A stretch of 64,000 bases of DNA from NCBI GenBank assembly GCA_949825045.1, contig OX463813.1, forward strand, positions 28,130,001 to 28,194,000, read 5' to 3'. Position numbers and translations under genes: made by a program. Shown here piece after piece: positions 21,404 through 33,900 of the stretch. Origin of the DNA: Argyresthia goedartella. Its lineage: Eukaryota; Arthropoda; Insecta; Lepidoptera; Argyresthiidae. Each line of letters opens with the position of its first letter. The first letter of the stretch is position 1. The notes beneath the pieces are model-generated. The model worked only from the letters and a program-made list of their open reading frames with translations. It was not told the DNA's origin and did not search any database.

Positions 21404-23615
21404 TGTAATGGTACACGAGAGTCGGTACATTAGATAATTCATTCTGCGTGATAGAGGGCTAGCCCAACGCCGCGCTGTTTTGAATACGAGAATCGGTTCA
21501 GATAACGTTTGGGGGTTTTGTGTAGCTCACTGGCAATGTTAGCAAAAAAAAAACAGAGCCGATGCGTGGGTTGATTCGTGGAAGTTTTCAGGCCAAGTTT
21601 TTTTGTCGCATTCCTGCGAGATGTGTAGAGATGAGAGCCGATTTGGCTGCGCGTTGAATAAAATTATGAATAACTAAATAATGAAAGGTTATTACGGAAC
21701 GGAGAAAGCTATTATGTAGATTGCAAATATACAATTGCGATTGAGGTATGAGATGGAGGGTCTGACACCTCTGGATTGAATATCATTCTGGTAGGTCTTT
21801 GCTACGCGCACCTAGCGGTCGGGTAATGCTTAATTAATCGCAACAAGCTTTTATTGGTCAGCGATCAACAGATTCTGTGTATCGGCAGTACCAAATGATT
21901 TGAGTGATAACCTACGGTTGATCATAGTGAATATGCGTACACACAATTTGTAGAACGGCGGATCTGCATGGCATGGTTGAAATTGGACCCTGTGTAGTTA
22001 GTGATAAGAAGCTTCGCTTGGGCAGAGCGTATTTGCAAAGGACGCATGTGGGGCATATAAATACGAGGGTCTGGGAGGGGAGAGCATTCAGTCTCAGCGT
22101 CTAGCTACTGCGACAGTCGTCTTCACGAGTTCTAAACAGTTTTTGTCTGCCGTGTTACGCGTCAGAACTATACGAATTTGTGATTGCGAAGTTTCAGTGG
22201 GTTTTCGTGAGTGTCTGAAGCGCCGAGATATACCTCGGTTCCTACCTTTATATCAACCTACCCCTAATTCCAAAACTATCCTTGGGTCGTTAGGAAAGAA
22301 CTTTTAAGTCAATTTATCTGAGTCTGAGTCTGGGCTTGGAGCGACCCTAAATTCCTTTTTCCTTCACCATAGGGTTCCTGGATTGGCTCTTAGGATATTC
22401 GCGGGCTAATCCTCTCCTCATTTCCTTTCGAGTAGCGAGTTTTGTAATTCCCACACACACAGTCGTTAAACATTCAAGCACATTCAAATCAAACTCAACC
22501 ATTTTCGAGTGGTGTCGATAATGGACGTGGTATAACACTAGGTTTTTAGACTAGGCTAGACAGGAGTTTAGTTGCGGCTAAACCTAGGTTGTCAGGGCAT
22601 AGGGAGACTGTTTGATCGATGAGGTTCCGCGGATGGAAATAACAAATTCAGAACAAAGTTAAACCGGTGTCAACACAGATAACATATCCTGTTGATATTT
22701 TGACATTTGAGTGTTATCGGGGACGCGCGAAGAGATCAATTTACAGTCTAACGTTCATTGTTTAGGTCCGGGTAGGTGTTTTGCATTGCCTTGGGTCAGA
22801 TTGGATTCAAGTTGCATTTTTGAATTAAATGTAAATTTCGTTGGATGTCTAATGTGTAAGTTGAGTCGGTATATATGATTTGGCTCAGCCCAGGACGTGC
22901 TGCGGCTAGTGGAATTCATAGTTCGGTATTTATCGAACTATGCACTTCGCTATGGTGTGGGTTAGATATCCTAAAAAAATAATGCTTGCGTTTCGATAAC
23001 ATCCAGCTCAAATTGCGCAGAGTTGAAGGTTTCAAAACGTTACGGACCTTTTGAGGTAACCGCTAGTTCAGAACCCATTTCGGAACTCAAATCGCAATTG
23101 TGTAAACCGGTCTTTTCGGATCGTTATTGCCGTGAATCAAATATATAATTGGAACCACCACAAGCCGCTACTAGCGAGCACATGAAATATCATTGAGTAC
23201 TCACGTCGTAAAACTACGACGGATATCTATACTATAACTGTGATCGATCACTAAACTAAAACTAAAACTAAAACAAAAGATGTTCCAATGCGCTCATATA
23301 TACAAAAACCAGATGGTGCCATCACATAAAATATAACAACGATCGTTTTGGCGCAATACACCGCTGACTGATGCGAATTACCGGCTCGCGGACATATATG
23401 CTTTCTCTGTCTAACTAGAAACTGTAATTTCTGAACCAAACTTCGTTCGACTATTGTACGCCTAACGGATTTCTCGACGAACGAGAAATTCAGACTTATC
23501 ATTCTTACTTACAAAACTTACAGCCGAATCGGGTCCTCTCATTTTGGGATAGATAGAATAGACGATCATAGCTACTGGTAGCGGCGGCTACGACCTTTAG
23601 CCTGGGGCCGCTACA
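21404..23615 (+). repeat. 3' LTR of the gypsy element
   Basis: 2212 bases, the same as the 5' LTR save for a handful of substitutions and one extra CTAAAA unit near 23256-23275. The RNA 3' end should form within this copy. Confidence 0.92.
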
Positions 23616-26600
23616 ATACTTAGCAATCGTCTTTTTTGCCACTTCTCTACATTGGACCACTATGGGAGAAGAAGGGCGTAGAAATTCCCACAGATTGATT
23701 TTTAGATCTCTTTTAAAAATTGTGCTTAACTAATACAAATTTATTATTATATCATAATTAATAAGTAGGAATAAATAATTACAAAATTATTAACAGCAAG
23801 GTCTGTGTTGAGCCAGATTAACCCCATACAGTCCCGTCATTTAAGTAATAAATACCTTATTGTATCGCGTACCTTTTTTTAATTATCCTCTTTGACTTCC
23901 TCACTAAAAATGGCAATTGATCTTGACTTGGACATTACCTACCCCTATTGTAGGAAAATAATTAGTAAGTTTGTGATACTCAGCCAACCGTAAATTCCTG
24001 ATACAAAGATCCACTTAATATTTAATATACTTGCAAGTGGGTTCATTAGGCGACAAGTAGGTAAGTAGGTACCTTCTTAGTATCAAAGAAATTCTACATA
24101 CAAAGGAGCACTTACTTGTTCTCGAGAGTACCTTACCTCCGTTGGGCGCTTTGTGTAAAATTCACGTGCAGTTTCAGATGGTTTTCTTTGTTTCTTAGAT
24201 TAACACGAATTGCTGTGGCCTGGTTTCTCCGAACGCCATTACACACTGTATTCCTTGGTATTCAAGAGTATTCTGGCTGAACCGGGTATGTGCAAAATAT
24301 TTTGGAGTTATACGGTTTTGTTCTAAAAAAGAAGCAGAAAAAGCTGAGTATATCTGTAATCCATGTCAGGATTGATGGCCAGAGTGAAAAAAGGAAATCG
24401 CGGAGGGGGTGACGTCCCGCACACCCCCGCACACCAGTTATACACCTGTGCAAGTAAGTCCGGATCGAATTGCTTTTTTTGGACTTATTCGGTCTGCCAG
24501 TTTACCATATGAAGTAGCCGCTTTTTGCATAAGGGGTGGCAGAGGTAGAGGTAGAGATAGGTTTTGATTGGACACAGAACATGGATATTTGTCTTCTTCC
24601 CATAATAAAAAATATATACAATAAAAACAGTGAAAAATACCTACAATAAGAATCAAATTAGGGCCCTACTACGCTACGCTTGCTACCGCGCTCGCAATGT
24701 CGGGTATGCGGCATGCGGCGCACGCGGGCTTCGCGGATACGCCGGGCGGCGTAAAGCAGCATTATGTGTATGAATCAGCCCTGAACATGCTGAAACCGCA
24801 TAGTTCATGTCCTCCCTTCTTTGCTATTTCGGTAATTTAACGTAAAAAAAATCTGTGTAACTGTCGGCTCATTCTGCGGAAGGTGTTGAGCCTAGAATGT
24901 CGTGTGTGTTGTATACTCGAACTCTACGCGACTCATAACTGTATTGAGAAAGTAAATAATAAGTAGGTACCTTCGTTTGTCATGCTTTCACAGTTTATCA
25001 ACGAGAAACATCGTGGGGAAACCTTCATTGCTCTATAGCTGCGGCGATGGGCCAGCCCCCAGTCACGCAAAATGGATTACTGAATAACTGGCTGTGCCTC
25101 TGCCAATCCGAATGGGAAAAGACGTGAAGCTATATCGTTTTTTATGGACTAAAGGGTTTATATAAGTATTTAATTAGGTACGGTTTTAACAGTTCCCAAT
25201 TAGATAAATATTTATTTTCTAGATAATGATGACATTTCAAATCCGACAAAGTAGGTAGTTGATAAAAAATATGAGATTTATTAGGTTTGTGGGTACGGTC
25301 AGCAGCGGATATGAGTGCGTGCGCAAGACACTTAGACATCATAAACAATTAGAAATATCTACACAGCAACATCGTTTATGTTAGCATGGATGTTGATACA
25401 TTTTGGCACTGTAGATATGTGATGTCTTTGATTTATATAGACGTGACGTGGTAGATTTATTTGAGCGGCATGCGCGCTCATACATATCTATATATCTTTT
25501 TATTTCAGGTATAAAAACCCATATTGACAAATACCTTAAAAACTAAAGATATATAACATTTTATGAACCTAACTTAACTTAACTTAACTTAAACCTATCT
25601 AGGGATTTTCTTCCTCGTCGGTCTCGCCTCCCTATTGCGTCTATATAATAGGTCTTAATATCATACTAATTTAGTAAAGCCGTGTAAATTAGTAATATTG
25701 TAAATAAAACTCTTCCTTTTCAAACAGTACTTCCCTTTTAGTAACATTCTCTTGGTAAGTAAATTATTTATCATATTAATTCTAAACTTAGATGTTGAAA
25801 ACATTAATAGATATAATAATGGAATGTGGATGTGCACGTGTTTTAGAGCCCTTTCTGTATTTGAATTAGATGCAAAGACGGTATTCGTAGGCTTAAGTGA
25901 GAATTTGCAACAAATTTGAGTAGTTTTATGCATTTGGGTGTAGTTTTGCTGTGTCGCACAATTAAATAATTAGCTACACTCTACAGACTTGATCAGAAAT
26001 CGCCGACGTACTTATATTATTGAACTAGGTGGCATGAAGGAAAACAATAAGGCTTTGTTTTTTAATATTAATTAATTTAATGACTTGAAAATCAACATCT
26101 AGTACTTTTTGGCATCGGGTCTATTTTGTGAGACACTTTGGCAAAGGCAATCCCCGCGTTTCTTATTTTCTGTGTTCGCTGGACGTCCACGATGAATTTT
26201 ATTATTGCATTAAGATATGTTTCGGTTCTTGCGTCTTGAAATGGCTGTAGGTTGGTGGTGTAATTACACAGTTCAACATCACAAACACAGGTCGTGAGTT
26301 GACAATAAAGGACCTTATCCGCCATAGATAAAGCAGTATGTAAATTGCATGAACCAAAAAAGTCTGTCGTACAGTCAGTTGTCCCCTAGTCGTTCTACTA
26401 GCACGTTGCATTTTATGCACACCTACAATCATACGTTGTTCTATCCTTCGCGCAATGCGAAGCGGTAAGCATCGTCGTTGTTTCAGTCAGGCACACGCAA
26501 CAGATTTTGGCCCCATTGATTCAGGCATTTTGAAATAATTTTAGGGGCCAACCATGTTGCGCTCCAGTGCATTCTCTTAGAAACGCGCTAATAGCGATCA

Positions 26601-27364
26601 TGATTGTCCCTTTGATTCTCGATTGTGACCAAGCCAAACATGGTACGTAAAAACTGTACAACATCAAGTCGCTGAGGCAAGCACAGATTTTTTTCATCGG
26701 TATGCGCATTTGTGAAGGTCGAAGTCTGTTTACTATTCAGCACCTAACAGAGCTGGCTAATATACAGAAAGCGACTTTTCGCGGCCGGGCGTGTTCGCAA
26801 GTTGTGCTGATTGCAGGACAAATTGAACACGGTAATTTGTGAAAAATTATTATGCGAGGGAATAATAAAACGATACGTGACTTTGCAAAACAACACCCTA
26901 ACGTTACATGAATAGATTTATATCTATCTGAACGACAAAACATTAAATACAAATAAGAAACCTGATAAATAAGTTTATTTATTTCTCTCTCACACAGTAA
27001 ATTTACATTACAAATGTTATTTTAACTAGTATACAGTTAACCTATATATCATTTTCTGTATAAGGAAAGGAAATAAGAGTTTAATTCGCATGGAGAGGAT
27101 TCTGTGAGATAAATGTGTTAATAAATGTAGACATTTTAATTTTACATGTTACACGGTACACTTTGCAAATAGTTGTTTTTAATTTTCTGATTAACTCTCA
27201 AAAGTGCCCACCAAATTCAAATTTAATTTATTTTCGTAAAGCGCCCAAGGAGCCAAGGAGCCCAAAACATATTTTCTAGTTTCAAACAAATAGTTAGTTC
27301 CTGCAACATTTCGCTTCCGCACGCCAATCTAGAGAACTGAAATATTATTTCATTTGCAAGATAA
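23616..27364. other. Long unassigned stretch
   Basis: Nothing coding is recognised. Landmarks: a GC-rich patch at 24665-24755; CGTCCCGCACACC at 24413, similar to 13460; a fragment at 25030-25135 with the GGCCAGCCCCCAGTCACGC and GGGAAAAGACGTGAAG motifs of a common dispersed repeat (also 1213-1290, 32045-32095, 33760-33900, 34345-34395, 42058-42165); four TTAAC units at 25569-25590. Minus-strand frames 25661-25933, 26521-26709 and 26737-26952 have no domain I know. Confidence 0.4.
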
Positions 27365-27468
27365 AACCTCCTTCTAGCACAGTTGGGAATAAAGATACTC
27401 TCTGGCGCTGCGGTTGTGGCTCTGCCTACCGTGCGAGAGGTCCCGGGTTCCATCCCCGGCTGGTGTTT
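27365..27468 (+). repeat. Second tRNA-like SINE family, copy 1
   Basis: About 100 bases shared with 31268-31365, from CTCCTTCT through GCACAGTTGGGAATAAAGA and GAGAGGTCCCGGGTTC. GGGTTCCATCCCCGG has the form of a B box. The two copies differ at roughly one base in ten. No function is expected. Confidence 0.55.
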
Positions 27469-27660
27469 TAAGCAAGATAAAAGGCGGCAACTTTTTGTTA
27501 AAACAAGCTAATGTTAACAAAAACAAGAGCCTTGTTTTTCGTATGATTAAACGGTTTCGCTAAGTCGAACATTAACAGAGATATAACCGGCTTGTGAAGC
27601 CAATCTTCCTTGTGAAGATCCTTCCTGACCTCATGACCTCATGAAAATGAGCAGTAGTAA

Positions 27661-29157
27661 ACACTAAACTTGTCCGGTAGTAAACAAGACCCTGCCAACT
27701 TCAGACCTGTATCTGTATTGCCAGTGTTGAGCAAGGTGTTTGAAAAGGTCATATTGAGTCAACTACTCTCTCACTTCAATGCATCTGGGCTACTCCACAA
27801 ACAACAGTTCGGATTCACTAAAGGCAGATCAACAACAGACGCCGGAGTAGCGTTAGTAGAACACATTTATAGTGCGTGGGAAGGATCACAGGATGCGGTT
27901 GGTATTTTCTGTGATCTTTCCAAGGCCTTTGACTGTGTGGACCATCAAACTCTTTTGCTCAAACTTCAACACTATGGTATCAAAGGTAATGCGTTAAAAT
28001 TAATGGAATCTTATTTAATGGAAAGATTACTAAAAGTAGATATAAACAGATGCAAGTCCACTGGAACCCATATGAATATCGGTGTACCCCAGGGTAATAT
28101 CTTAGGTCCGTTCCTTTTCTTAGTGTACATGAATGACCTGCCTTATATGGTGGAAAAAATGACTCAGATTGTTCTATTTGCTGATGACACATCTATTATT
28201 TTCAAGGTGAAAAGACAAGAAGAAATTCTAGACGACGCAAATAGTACACTCTCTCATGTGTTAAGTTGGTTCAATGTAAACAACCTGTTATTAAACTCAA
28301 AGAAGACTAAATGTATCAAATTTTGTTTGCCTAATGTACGACAGGTTGAAAGCAGTGTTAGAATAGGATCTGAAAGATTGGACCTCGTTGAAGACACAAT
28401 CTTTCTCGGAATCACTATAGATTCGAAACTTCAATGGGGTCCTCACATAACTAATCTCGCACGAAGACTTAGCTCAGCCGCTTTTGCGGTCAGACAAATC
28501 AGATATCTTACAGATGTTGAAACTGCCAGATTGGTTTACTTCAGTTATTTTCACAGTATTATGTCTTATGGAATATTGCTCTGGGGGAGAGCAGCAGATA
28601 TAAATACGATATTTTTCTTACAAAAAAGGGCGATCAGGGCGATATATCAATTAGATGCTAGAGAATCATTAAGAGAAAAATTCAAAGAAATTAATATACT
28701 TACGGTTACCTGTCAATATATATACGAGAATATCATGCATGTAAGAAAAAACATAGCTTTATTTAAAATTGTAGGCGATAGCCATACAATTAACACTAGA
28801 AATAAAAATAGGTTAGCACTACCATTATTTAGACTAAGTAAAGTAGGCACATCATTCATGGGGCACTGTATTCGCTTCTACAATAAAATACCACAGGAAT
28901 CATTGATCCTTCCTGAAAAGAGGTTCATAAACTATGTTAAAAATGAGCTGATAAGAAAGTCCTATTATAGTATTAAGGAATACTTAGATGACAAAACTGC
29001 ATGGTCCATACCATCTCAGCGCACAGAAATTCGACGAGGGGCGATGGATCAAGTCTATCACTCGCCGGCGAATTTCCTTAGACCGAAACCAGTACCTGTT
29101 GTAAAGTCACTTTTAAAAAAAAAAGGTATGGGGGAGTTTCTTGCCGTTTCTTCTTAA
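27661..29157 (+). pseudogene. Reverse transcriptase of the truncated LINE, frame intact
   Basis: An unbroken frame of about 498 codons enters at FRPVSVLPVLSKVFEK and keeps the RT motifs: IFCDLSKAFDCVDHQTL, GVPQGNILGPFLF (normally GS, here GN) and LFADDTSIIFK, then the thumb and C-terminal blocks LGITIDSKLQWGPHI, RLVYFSYFHSIMSYGILLWG and FLQKRAIRAIY. The endonuclease and N-terminal third are lost, so there is no proper start codon and no target nicking. The C-terminus extends some 50 residues past the DDKTAW block where sister copies stop, probably from loss of the original stop codon. Confidence 0.85.
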
Positions 29158-29303
29158 CCCCGAGGCCCACCTTCCGAAACGGTGTAGTCTTTTTTTTTAT
29201 ATAAAAAAAAATTGACTTGTAGTTATAAGTAAGTATAATTTTGACGTTGAATAAGATAATTTATTTATTTATATTCAATAAAAAATGACTCTGACTCTGA
29301 CTC
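27661..29303 (+). mobile_element. 5'-truncated LINE (jockey/CR1-like)
   Basis: Begins inside the RT domain, has a 3' untranslated region with GGAGTTTCTTGCCG and AATAAA, and ends in a (TGACTC)n tail at 29285-29303. It is of the same family as 3567-4499 and 60017-62538, but the tail hexamer differs. The left junction is approximate. Confidence 0.88.
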
Positions 29304-30311
29304 CTTTCCCGCGCATTGCGGGCATGTGAGCACAGTGAGTAACTCTGTACACACACAGAGAGGCTGAATTGCGTTTACCTATATGTACCGCTCCCGGCGT
29401 TACACAATTATGATGATGCTCTGTGATCTGTGATGCTCGATATTTCTTGTGGAGAATAACAAAATTACTGATTCGTGCGACTACATTACTGAATGGTTTA
29501 GCCAACACTTATTGGCTTAATAAAAACTGTCTGGGTGAAGTTGTGGGTCAGGGTAGGTTTAGGCTGAACATGTAAGGATAAAAAATCCAACGCTCGTTTT
29601 GTGTTTTATGCATATAGTCGCGCAATTCATTAATTTTGTCAGACGAAGCCAATATTTCTAGCTGCGCTCATTTTTTGTCGCTGTTCAGTAATTCAGTCAG
29701 GCAAAACCATTAATTCCGATTAAAAACTGGATTTACAGTCATACCTTTAAATACTACCCATTTCTTGGCAACACCGCCCTAGGGTACAATACTGCTTAAT
29801 TGGGCAAACTAAAGTAATATACATGTGTGCATGTTATTCCGTCGTACGTCGTATTTGCCTCTACTTTAGTGAACAGTAGTGTGAGACTGATCACGTCTGA
29901 CGAATTAGGGGGGAAGGAGTCTGTTTCCACTTGTTAGAAAACAAATTAAGGAAACAAATATATTGTTCTCATGTATCAAATGTTGAAATATCAAGTTTTG
30001 ATTCCCAAATACGTTAAATGTTTGCCAAATTTATTATCCCCATGTAGTTTTACAGAACCGTGTTGATCGCTATAGGTCACTTTTTGTCCGAATACTAAAG
30101 TTAGGTTTGTTAGGTCACCACTTTATTATAAATCTGGAGGCGAAGCGAAAAAGAACGGAGCGAGGCGACCCCATTGGGGTTGGTATAGGGTGTATTTTTT
30201 TAACAAATTTTGGAAAAGTTAAACTTACGCCATAAACGAATAGCCCCTTATGTAGTGTGCGGAGTAAGTTACACAACAGGGCTGTATATATCAATGTTGA
30301 TAGTCGTTTAA
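29304..30311. other. Unassigned
   Basis: No gene or clear repeat family. Moderately AT-rich; the phrase GAGGCGAAGCGAAAAAGAACGG near 30137 hints at a decayed repeat. Confidence 0.4.
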
Positions 30312-30667
30312 GGATTTTTATACATGCAATTAAATAGGTTTTTAGATGTGGATGTACAATTGGTTTTCATATTCATATTCATATTCATTTATTTGCATAT
30401 AACATCTACAACTTTTTATACGTGCATGTAAATGGGTTTTTATACATGCTTGTTTAATGGGTTTTTATACGTCTATATAAAATAGGATTTTGTACGTGCA
30501 TGTATGAATGAGTTATTACACGTGAAGGTACAATGGGTTTTTAAACGTGCATGTTTCATTGGTTTTATACGTGCATTTATAATGGGTTTTAATAAGTGAA
30601 TATAAAATGGGTTTTTATTCATGCATGTAAAATGGATTTTTATACATGCGTATATATTGGGTTTTTC
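30312..30667 (+). repeat. Minisatellite, ~25-bp unit, about 12 copies
   Basis: Degenerate tandem units built on TTTTATACGTGCATGTAAAATGGG, mostly 24-26 bases long. Two leading units are separated from the other ten by a short LINE tail on the minus strand (30367-30412), so the array predates that insertion. The variation between units excludes a recent expansion. Confidence 0.8.
30367..30412 (-). mobile_element. Very short LINE 3' tail
   Basis: On the minus strand GCAAATAAATGAATATGAAT plus further GAATAT units match the 3' end of the LINE at 12422-12455 for some 30 bases. It is a LINE insertion truncated almost to its tail, inside the minisatellite. Confidence 0.7.
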
Positions 30668-31267
30668 ATTTTCTGCCTTCACTGCATAGACTTGGCCGAC
30701 TCCACTCCCTATAGGAGAAGGCAAGATGTTTTTTATAAGCTTTTATTTACTTTCAATAGACTTCTTTCATACTTTTTAGGATTCTGTATTTATTAGTTCT
30801 CATCATTATTCGCCTTATCACCTTTTCAGCATTACAGCTGTTGTGTATTCTGAGAGCCACATTTTTTCATTACTTCTATTAATTAGCTAATAAAATCTTT
30901 TTTTTTTGCTCCTTTAACCCACGATAAAACTACTAAAAATCCTTTTTGCAACTGGTAAAGGTCGAGAACCTCGATGCAGATACTCATCATCATCAATACC
31001 TTGACAATGGTTAACATTCTGACTAATGATGTGTGCTATCGTTTACCACATGTAAATGAACCCTACATAGATAAACAATAAACATAGAACAACAACAACA
31101 AACAGCATAGATTCAAATACATATAGAAAGGACTTGCGGCTTCTGTGGCGCAGTCGAGGATCTACACCACAATAGAGATGTACCGCCCGGAGTATGAATC
31201 CCGTTCGGAGAAAGAAAGAAAATGGTTATTAACGTTTCCATACAGTCATTCGCTCGATAAACATTAA
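30668..31267. other. Unassigned
   Basis: No gene. 31131-31205 has a faint tRNA-like layout (TGTGGCGCAGTCGAGG and TATGAATCCCG) and may be an old SINE head. Confidence 0.35.
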
Positions 31268-31365
31268 CCTCCTTCTGGCACAGTTGGGAATAAAGACACT
31301 CCCTGGCACCGCGGCTGTGGCTCTGCCTTCCATGCGAGAGGTCCCGGGTTCGATCCCTGGCTGGG
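31268..31365 (+). repeat. Second tRNA-like SINE family, copy 2
   Basis: Pairs with 27365-27468. The B-box region reads GGGTTCGATCCCTGG here, closer to consensus. Downstream, CCAGGCCTGGGATGTTTTATG and GACGTCGCTGTTTC-like sequence recur near 33570-33615, so the family may extend to about 31420. Confidence 0.55.
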
Positions 31366-32210
31366 GATAAAGAAAAAAACTCCAGGCCTGGGATGTTTTA
31401 TGTGTGATGTCGCTGTTTCTGGTTGCCACGACACAGGGTGTCCTAGTGTATGGCCAGAAGCAATATATGTGGCTGTATATAAATGTTTATGTTATGTTAA
31501 CTTCACGCGTATGAAGCCGCGGGCAACAGCTAACATCAGTAGCACTCTACTGAAGTTCGTTCTACAGACAGACAACATCTACGACCGCGCCGAATGAAGT
31601 ATCCTGACAATCACTTTATCAACGTCGCTTGTCACGACTCTACGCCATTTTCATTCTAGAAATAGTATGTCGTCGAACCCTATTGTTTCTGACTTGCATT
31701 TTGTTGCAATTATTTTCAGCATCTCTGAAATCTATCACAATCCTCTTCAAATCGATGTACTGAAGGATGCTTGCCAACTTTAAATCGACGTTTGAATAAT
31801 CAGAACACGATTATGTCACACGAGCTGTCATCTAAAGATGTCGGTCATAACTCAACAGAATCGAATAACGAAAATCGAATGAAATAATAATTGAATAATT
31901 GAACAAAGATGTTCAAAATTGTTACATTTGAAAATCTTTTTGTAAGAGAAAAGTCAACAACATCAACAAACACTATGATGATGGAAAACAATGTGAGAAA
32001 ACCTCTATGCCTACTCAAAATAGAGTATTCAATAAGTGGCTCAACGTGGGCATAATAGTGCCTCTGCCACACGGTATGGGAAAAGGCGTGACGTTGTGTA
32101 TTAACACAGAATGAATCTAGTGACAAAGCACTAGGGAAGATTATTTGTATCATAGAACTGTAACTGGTGTAAACGGGCTATTATTTAGGCAAGGTTACAT
32201 AAAGTCAATT
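31366..32210. other. Unassigned
   Basis: No gene. 32045-32096 carries GTGCCTCTGCCACACGG and GGAAAAGGCGTGACG, a fragment of the dispersed repeat noted near 33760. Confidence 0.4.
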
Positions 32211-32458
32211 GACGACCCGAATGGCCGAGTCGGCAATGACACTGCCTACGCAGCCAAGGGTCCAGGGTTCGAGTCCCGGTGGGGGCAAATATTTGTTTGA
32301 TGAGAACGGATGTTTGTACCCTATAGTCATGGTTGTTACTCTATCTAAGTATAATATTTATCTATATAAGTACGTTTATCCCTGTCTAGTACCCAAGATA
32401 CAGGGAATTTTGGTTTGGGGCTAGATCAATGTGTTTAAATAGTGTCCAAGGTATTATG
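32211..32458 (+). mobile_element. tRNA-derived SINE with reduced ATT tail
   Basis: Full-length copy with A box, B box and body; the tail is cut short to ATTAT. The upstream flank is unremarkable and no clear target duplication is seen. Confidence 0.88.
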
Positions 32459-32594
32459 ATACTCCCTTTTTGTTACACCTGCGGCCTTATTGTCTATCTA
32501 CAACATCGATCTAGATCGCTTTAAAATGGACATTTGAAGGATATATTTTTGACGTGATAATGTGCTATAAATCGATGAACGCCGGCTGAACATG

Positions 32595-32628
32595 AAACAA
32601 ATATTTGCCCCCACCGGGACTCGAACCC
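32595..32628 (-). mobile_element. Fragment of SINE head
   Basis: Thirty-four bases matching the minus strand of the SINE from its B box into the body (TTTGCCCCCACCGGGACTCG). The rest is missing. Confidence 0.7.
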
Positions 32629-32910
32629 CAATACTGCGTCTAGGTACAAGCGACGATTGACAAGGGATGGCAAATTATGATATTCACCAACTTCAAATCG
32701 CAGTTTTTGACATGAGCTGCCATTTTCAATACAAACCAACTAAATTAGTGTGCAGCCCCTCCCAAATAATTACTTTTCTCACTGTGCTAAACATACTACA
32801 TACAAACTATTGACTCTATCAAGTAACGTCCGACCGAGACTGGCCGAGAATACGCCGAGAATTTCGCAATTTGATCTAATGACTACTATCCAATCACAGA
32901 CTGCTCCGGT

Positions 32911-32943
32911 TAGTTGGATCCAGGTGCTCCCTGGATCCAACTA
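32911..32943. repeat. Perfect 14-bp hairpin, 5-base loop
   Basis: TAGTTGGATCCAGG (32911-32924) and its exact reverse complement (32930-32943) around TGCTC. No terminator role is expected in this context. Confidence 0.85.
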
Positions 32944-33200
32944 ATATAATAAATGTGAAAGTAGCGTTGTTTAGATGTTTGTATGTTTGTGTGTTTGTGC
33001 CTCAATCACGCTAAAACGGCTGAATGCATTGGGGTTCAATTAAGCAAAGCGGTAGTTTATGAGCTAGATTAACATATAGGATACTTTTTATCTGACTGCA
33101 ACAGAAAGAAGGGTAACCTTATATCGATAAATGATAATTCCCAGGAACACGCAGATGAAGTTCATCAGCTAGTTTCAGGCATCAGCTAGTTTCAGACAGG
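32944..33200 (+). repeat. Dispersed repeat with conserved CTCAATCACGCTAAAACGGC core
   Basis: TTTGTGTGTTTGTGCCTCAATC, the core above, a GGATACTTTTTATC block and a GATGAAGTTCATCAGCTAGT end follow a pattern that I recognise from repeats of moths and butterflies, sometimes placed with Helitron-like elements. The class is uncertain. No coding capacity. Confidence 0.45.
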
Positions 33201-33759
33201 ACGAGTTGTGTTTATTCGTTACCTACTGTGTTTTTTTCAAAAGTATCTTAGGGCCGTAGTTCATAAAGTTCTAATGCAATCAAAATGCGAAATTCTCGGC
33301 TTATTCTCGTGCAGTCTCGGTTGGACCTTAGTATCAAGTTAACGAACTGTGTTTACTGTGCCATCCACCCTGACAGGCGAGGAGTAATGAATAAGACCCT
33401 GTTTAAAGATAAATCGCTGATGCAGTAAATATAAGGAGGCTGATGGCTTTTTGATTTTGACCGGATGTTCAATGTGTGCCGCCATGTTCGTGGTCCACCA
33501 CCACTAAACCGTGGGGAAAAATTTACAACATCTGTGGCGTTGCGGTTCGAGGCTCCCTAGCGAGAGTCCCCAGGCCTTAAATGTTTATATATTAGTATGA
33601 CGTCGCTGTTTCAGCCTTTATATATTTTAGGGGGTTGTTAGGGACATTAATCTGAGTATTTTTCACAATTAAACCGTTTTCATCAGAGCATTTTCACATG
33701 AAAACATATAGGGGAAAGAAAAATACAATGTAAACAATCACATCTCTATAACTGCTTCG
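33201..33759. other. Unassigned
   Basis: No gene. 33530-33615 shares short phrases with the second SINE family (GTGGCGTTGCGGTTCGAGGC and ATGACGTCGCTGTTTC). Confidence 0.35.
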
Positions 33760-33900
33760 ATGGTCTGGCCCCCTGTAAACATAAAACAAAAAGCGTCACG
33801 CCTTTTCCTATACGGGGTGGCAGAGACACTGTTGCGCCCACGTTTTGCGTGACAGGGGGCTAGCCTATCGCCGCAGCTCTAGATATATGAAAGTTTCCTC
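33760..33900. repeat. Fold-back repeat unit
   Basis: The flanks TCGATGGTCTGGCCCCCTGT and GACAGGGGGCTAGCCTATCG are inverted copies of each other, with AGCGTCACGCCTTTTCC and GGGGTGGCAGAGACACTGTT between them. Single arms recur near 1213-1290, 25030-25135, 32045, 34345 and 42058. It resembles a non-autonomous DNA element, but the ends are not sharp. Confidence 0.5.

Larger units (their letters stand above)
13898..23615 (+). mobile_element. Young Ty3/gypsy LTR retrotransposon with 2.2 kb LTRs
   Basis: Two direct repeats (13898-16103 and 21404-23615) begin TGTAATGG and end GCTACA. They differ, by eye, at about eight bases and one 6-bp (CTAAAA) unit, so the insertion is recent. Between them lie a primer-binding site, gag, a protease-RT-RNase H-integrase pol and a polypurine tract. 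No envelope gene is present. The domain order RT, RNase H, integrase identifies Ty3/gypsy. Flanks read ATGC on the left and ATAC on the right: a 4-bp target duplication with one change at best. LTRs this long resemble those of the Ulysses/Osvaldo group in size only; I did not place it phylogenetically. Confidence 0.92.

Noticed and set aside
25569..25592. Telomere-type repeat
   Set aside because: The unit is TTAAC, only about four copies, not the insect TTAGG.
26521..26952. Two minus-strand frames that might be host exons
   Set aside because: No domain, no splice-site logic I could defend, and cysteine-rich composition typical of chance frames.
30312..30667. A CRISPR array
   Set aside because: Units are tandem with no unique spacers, they vary freely, and the genome is eukaryotic.
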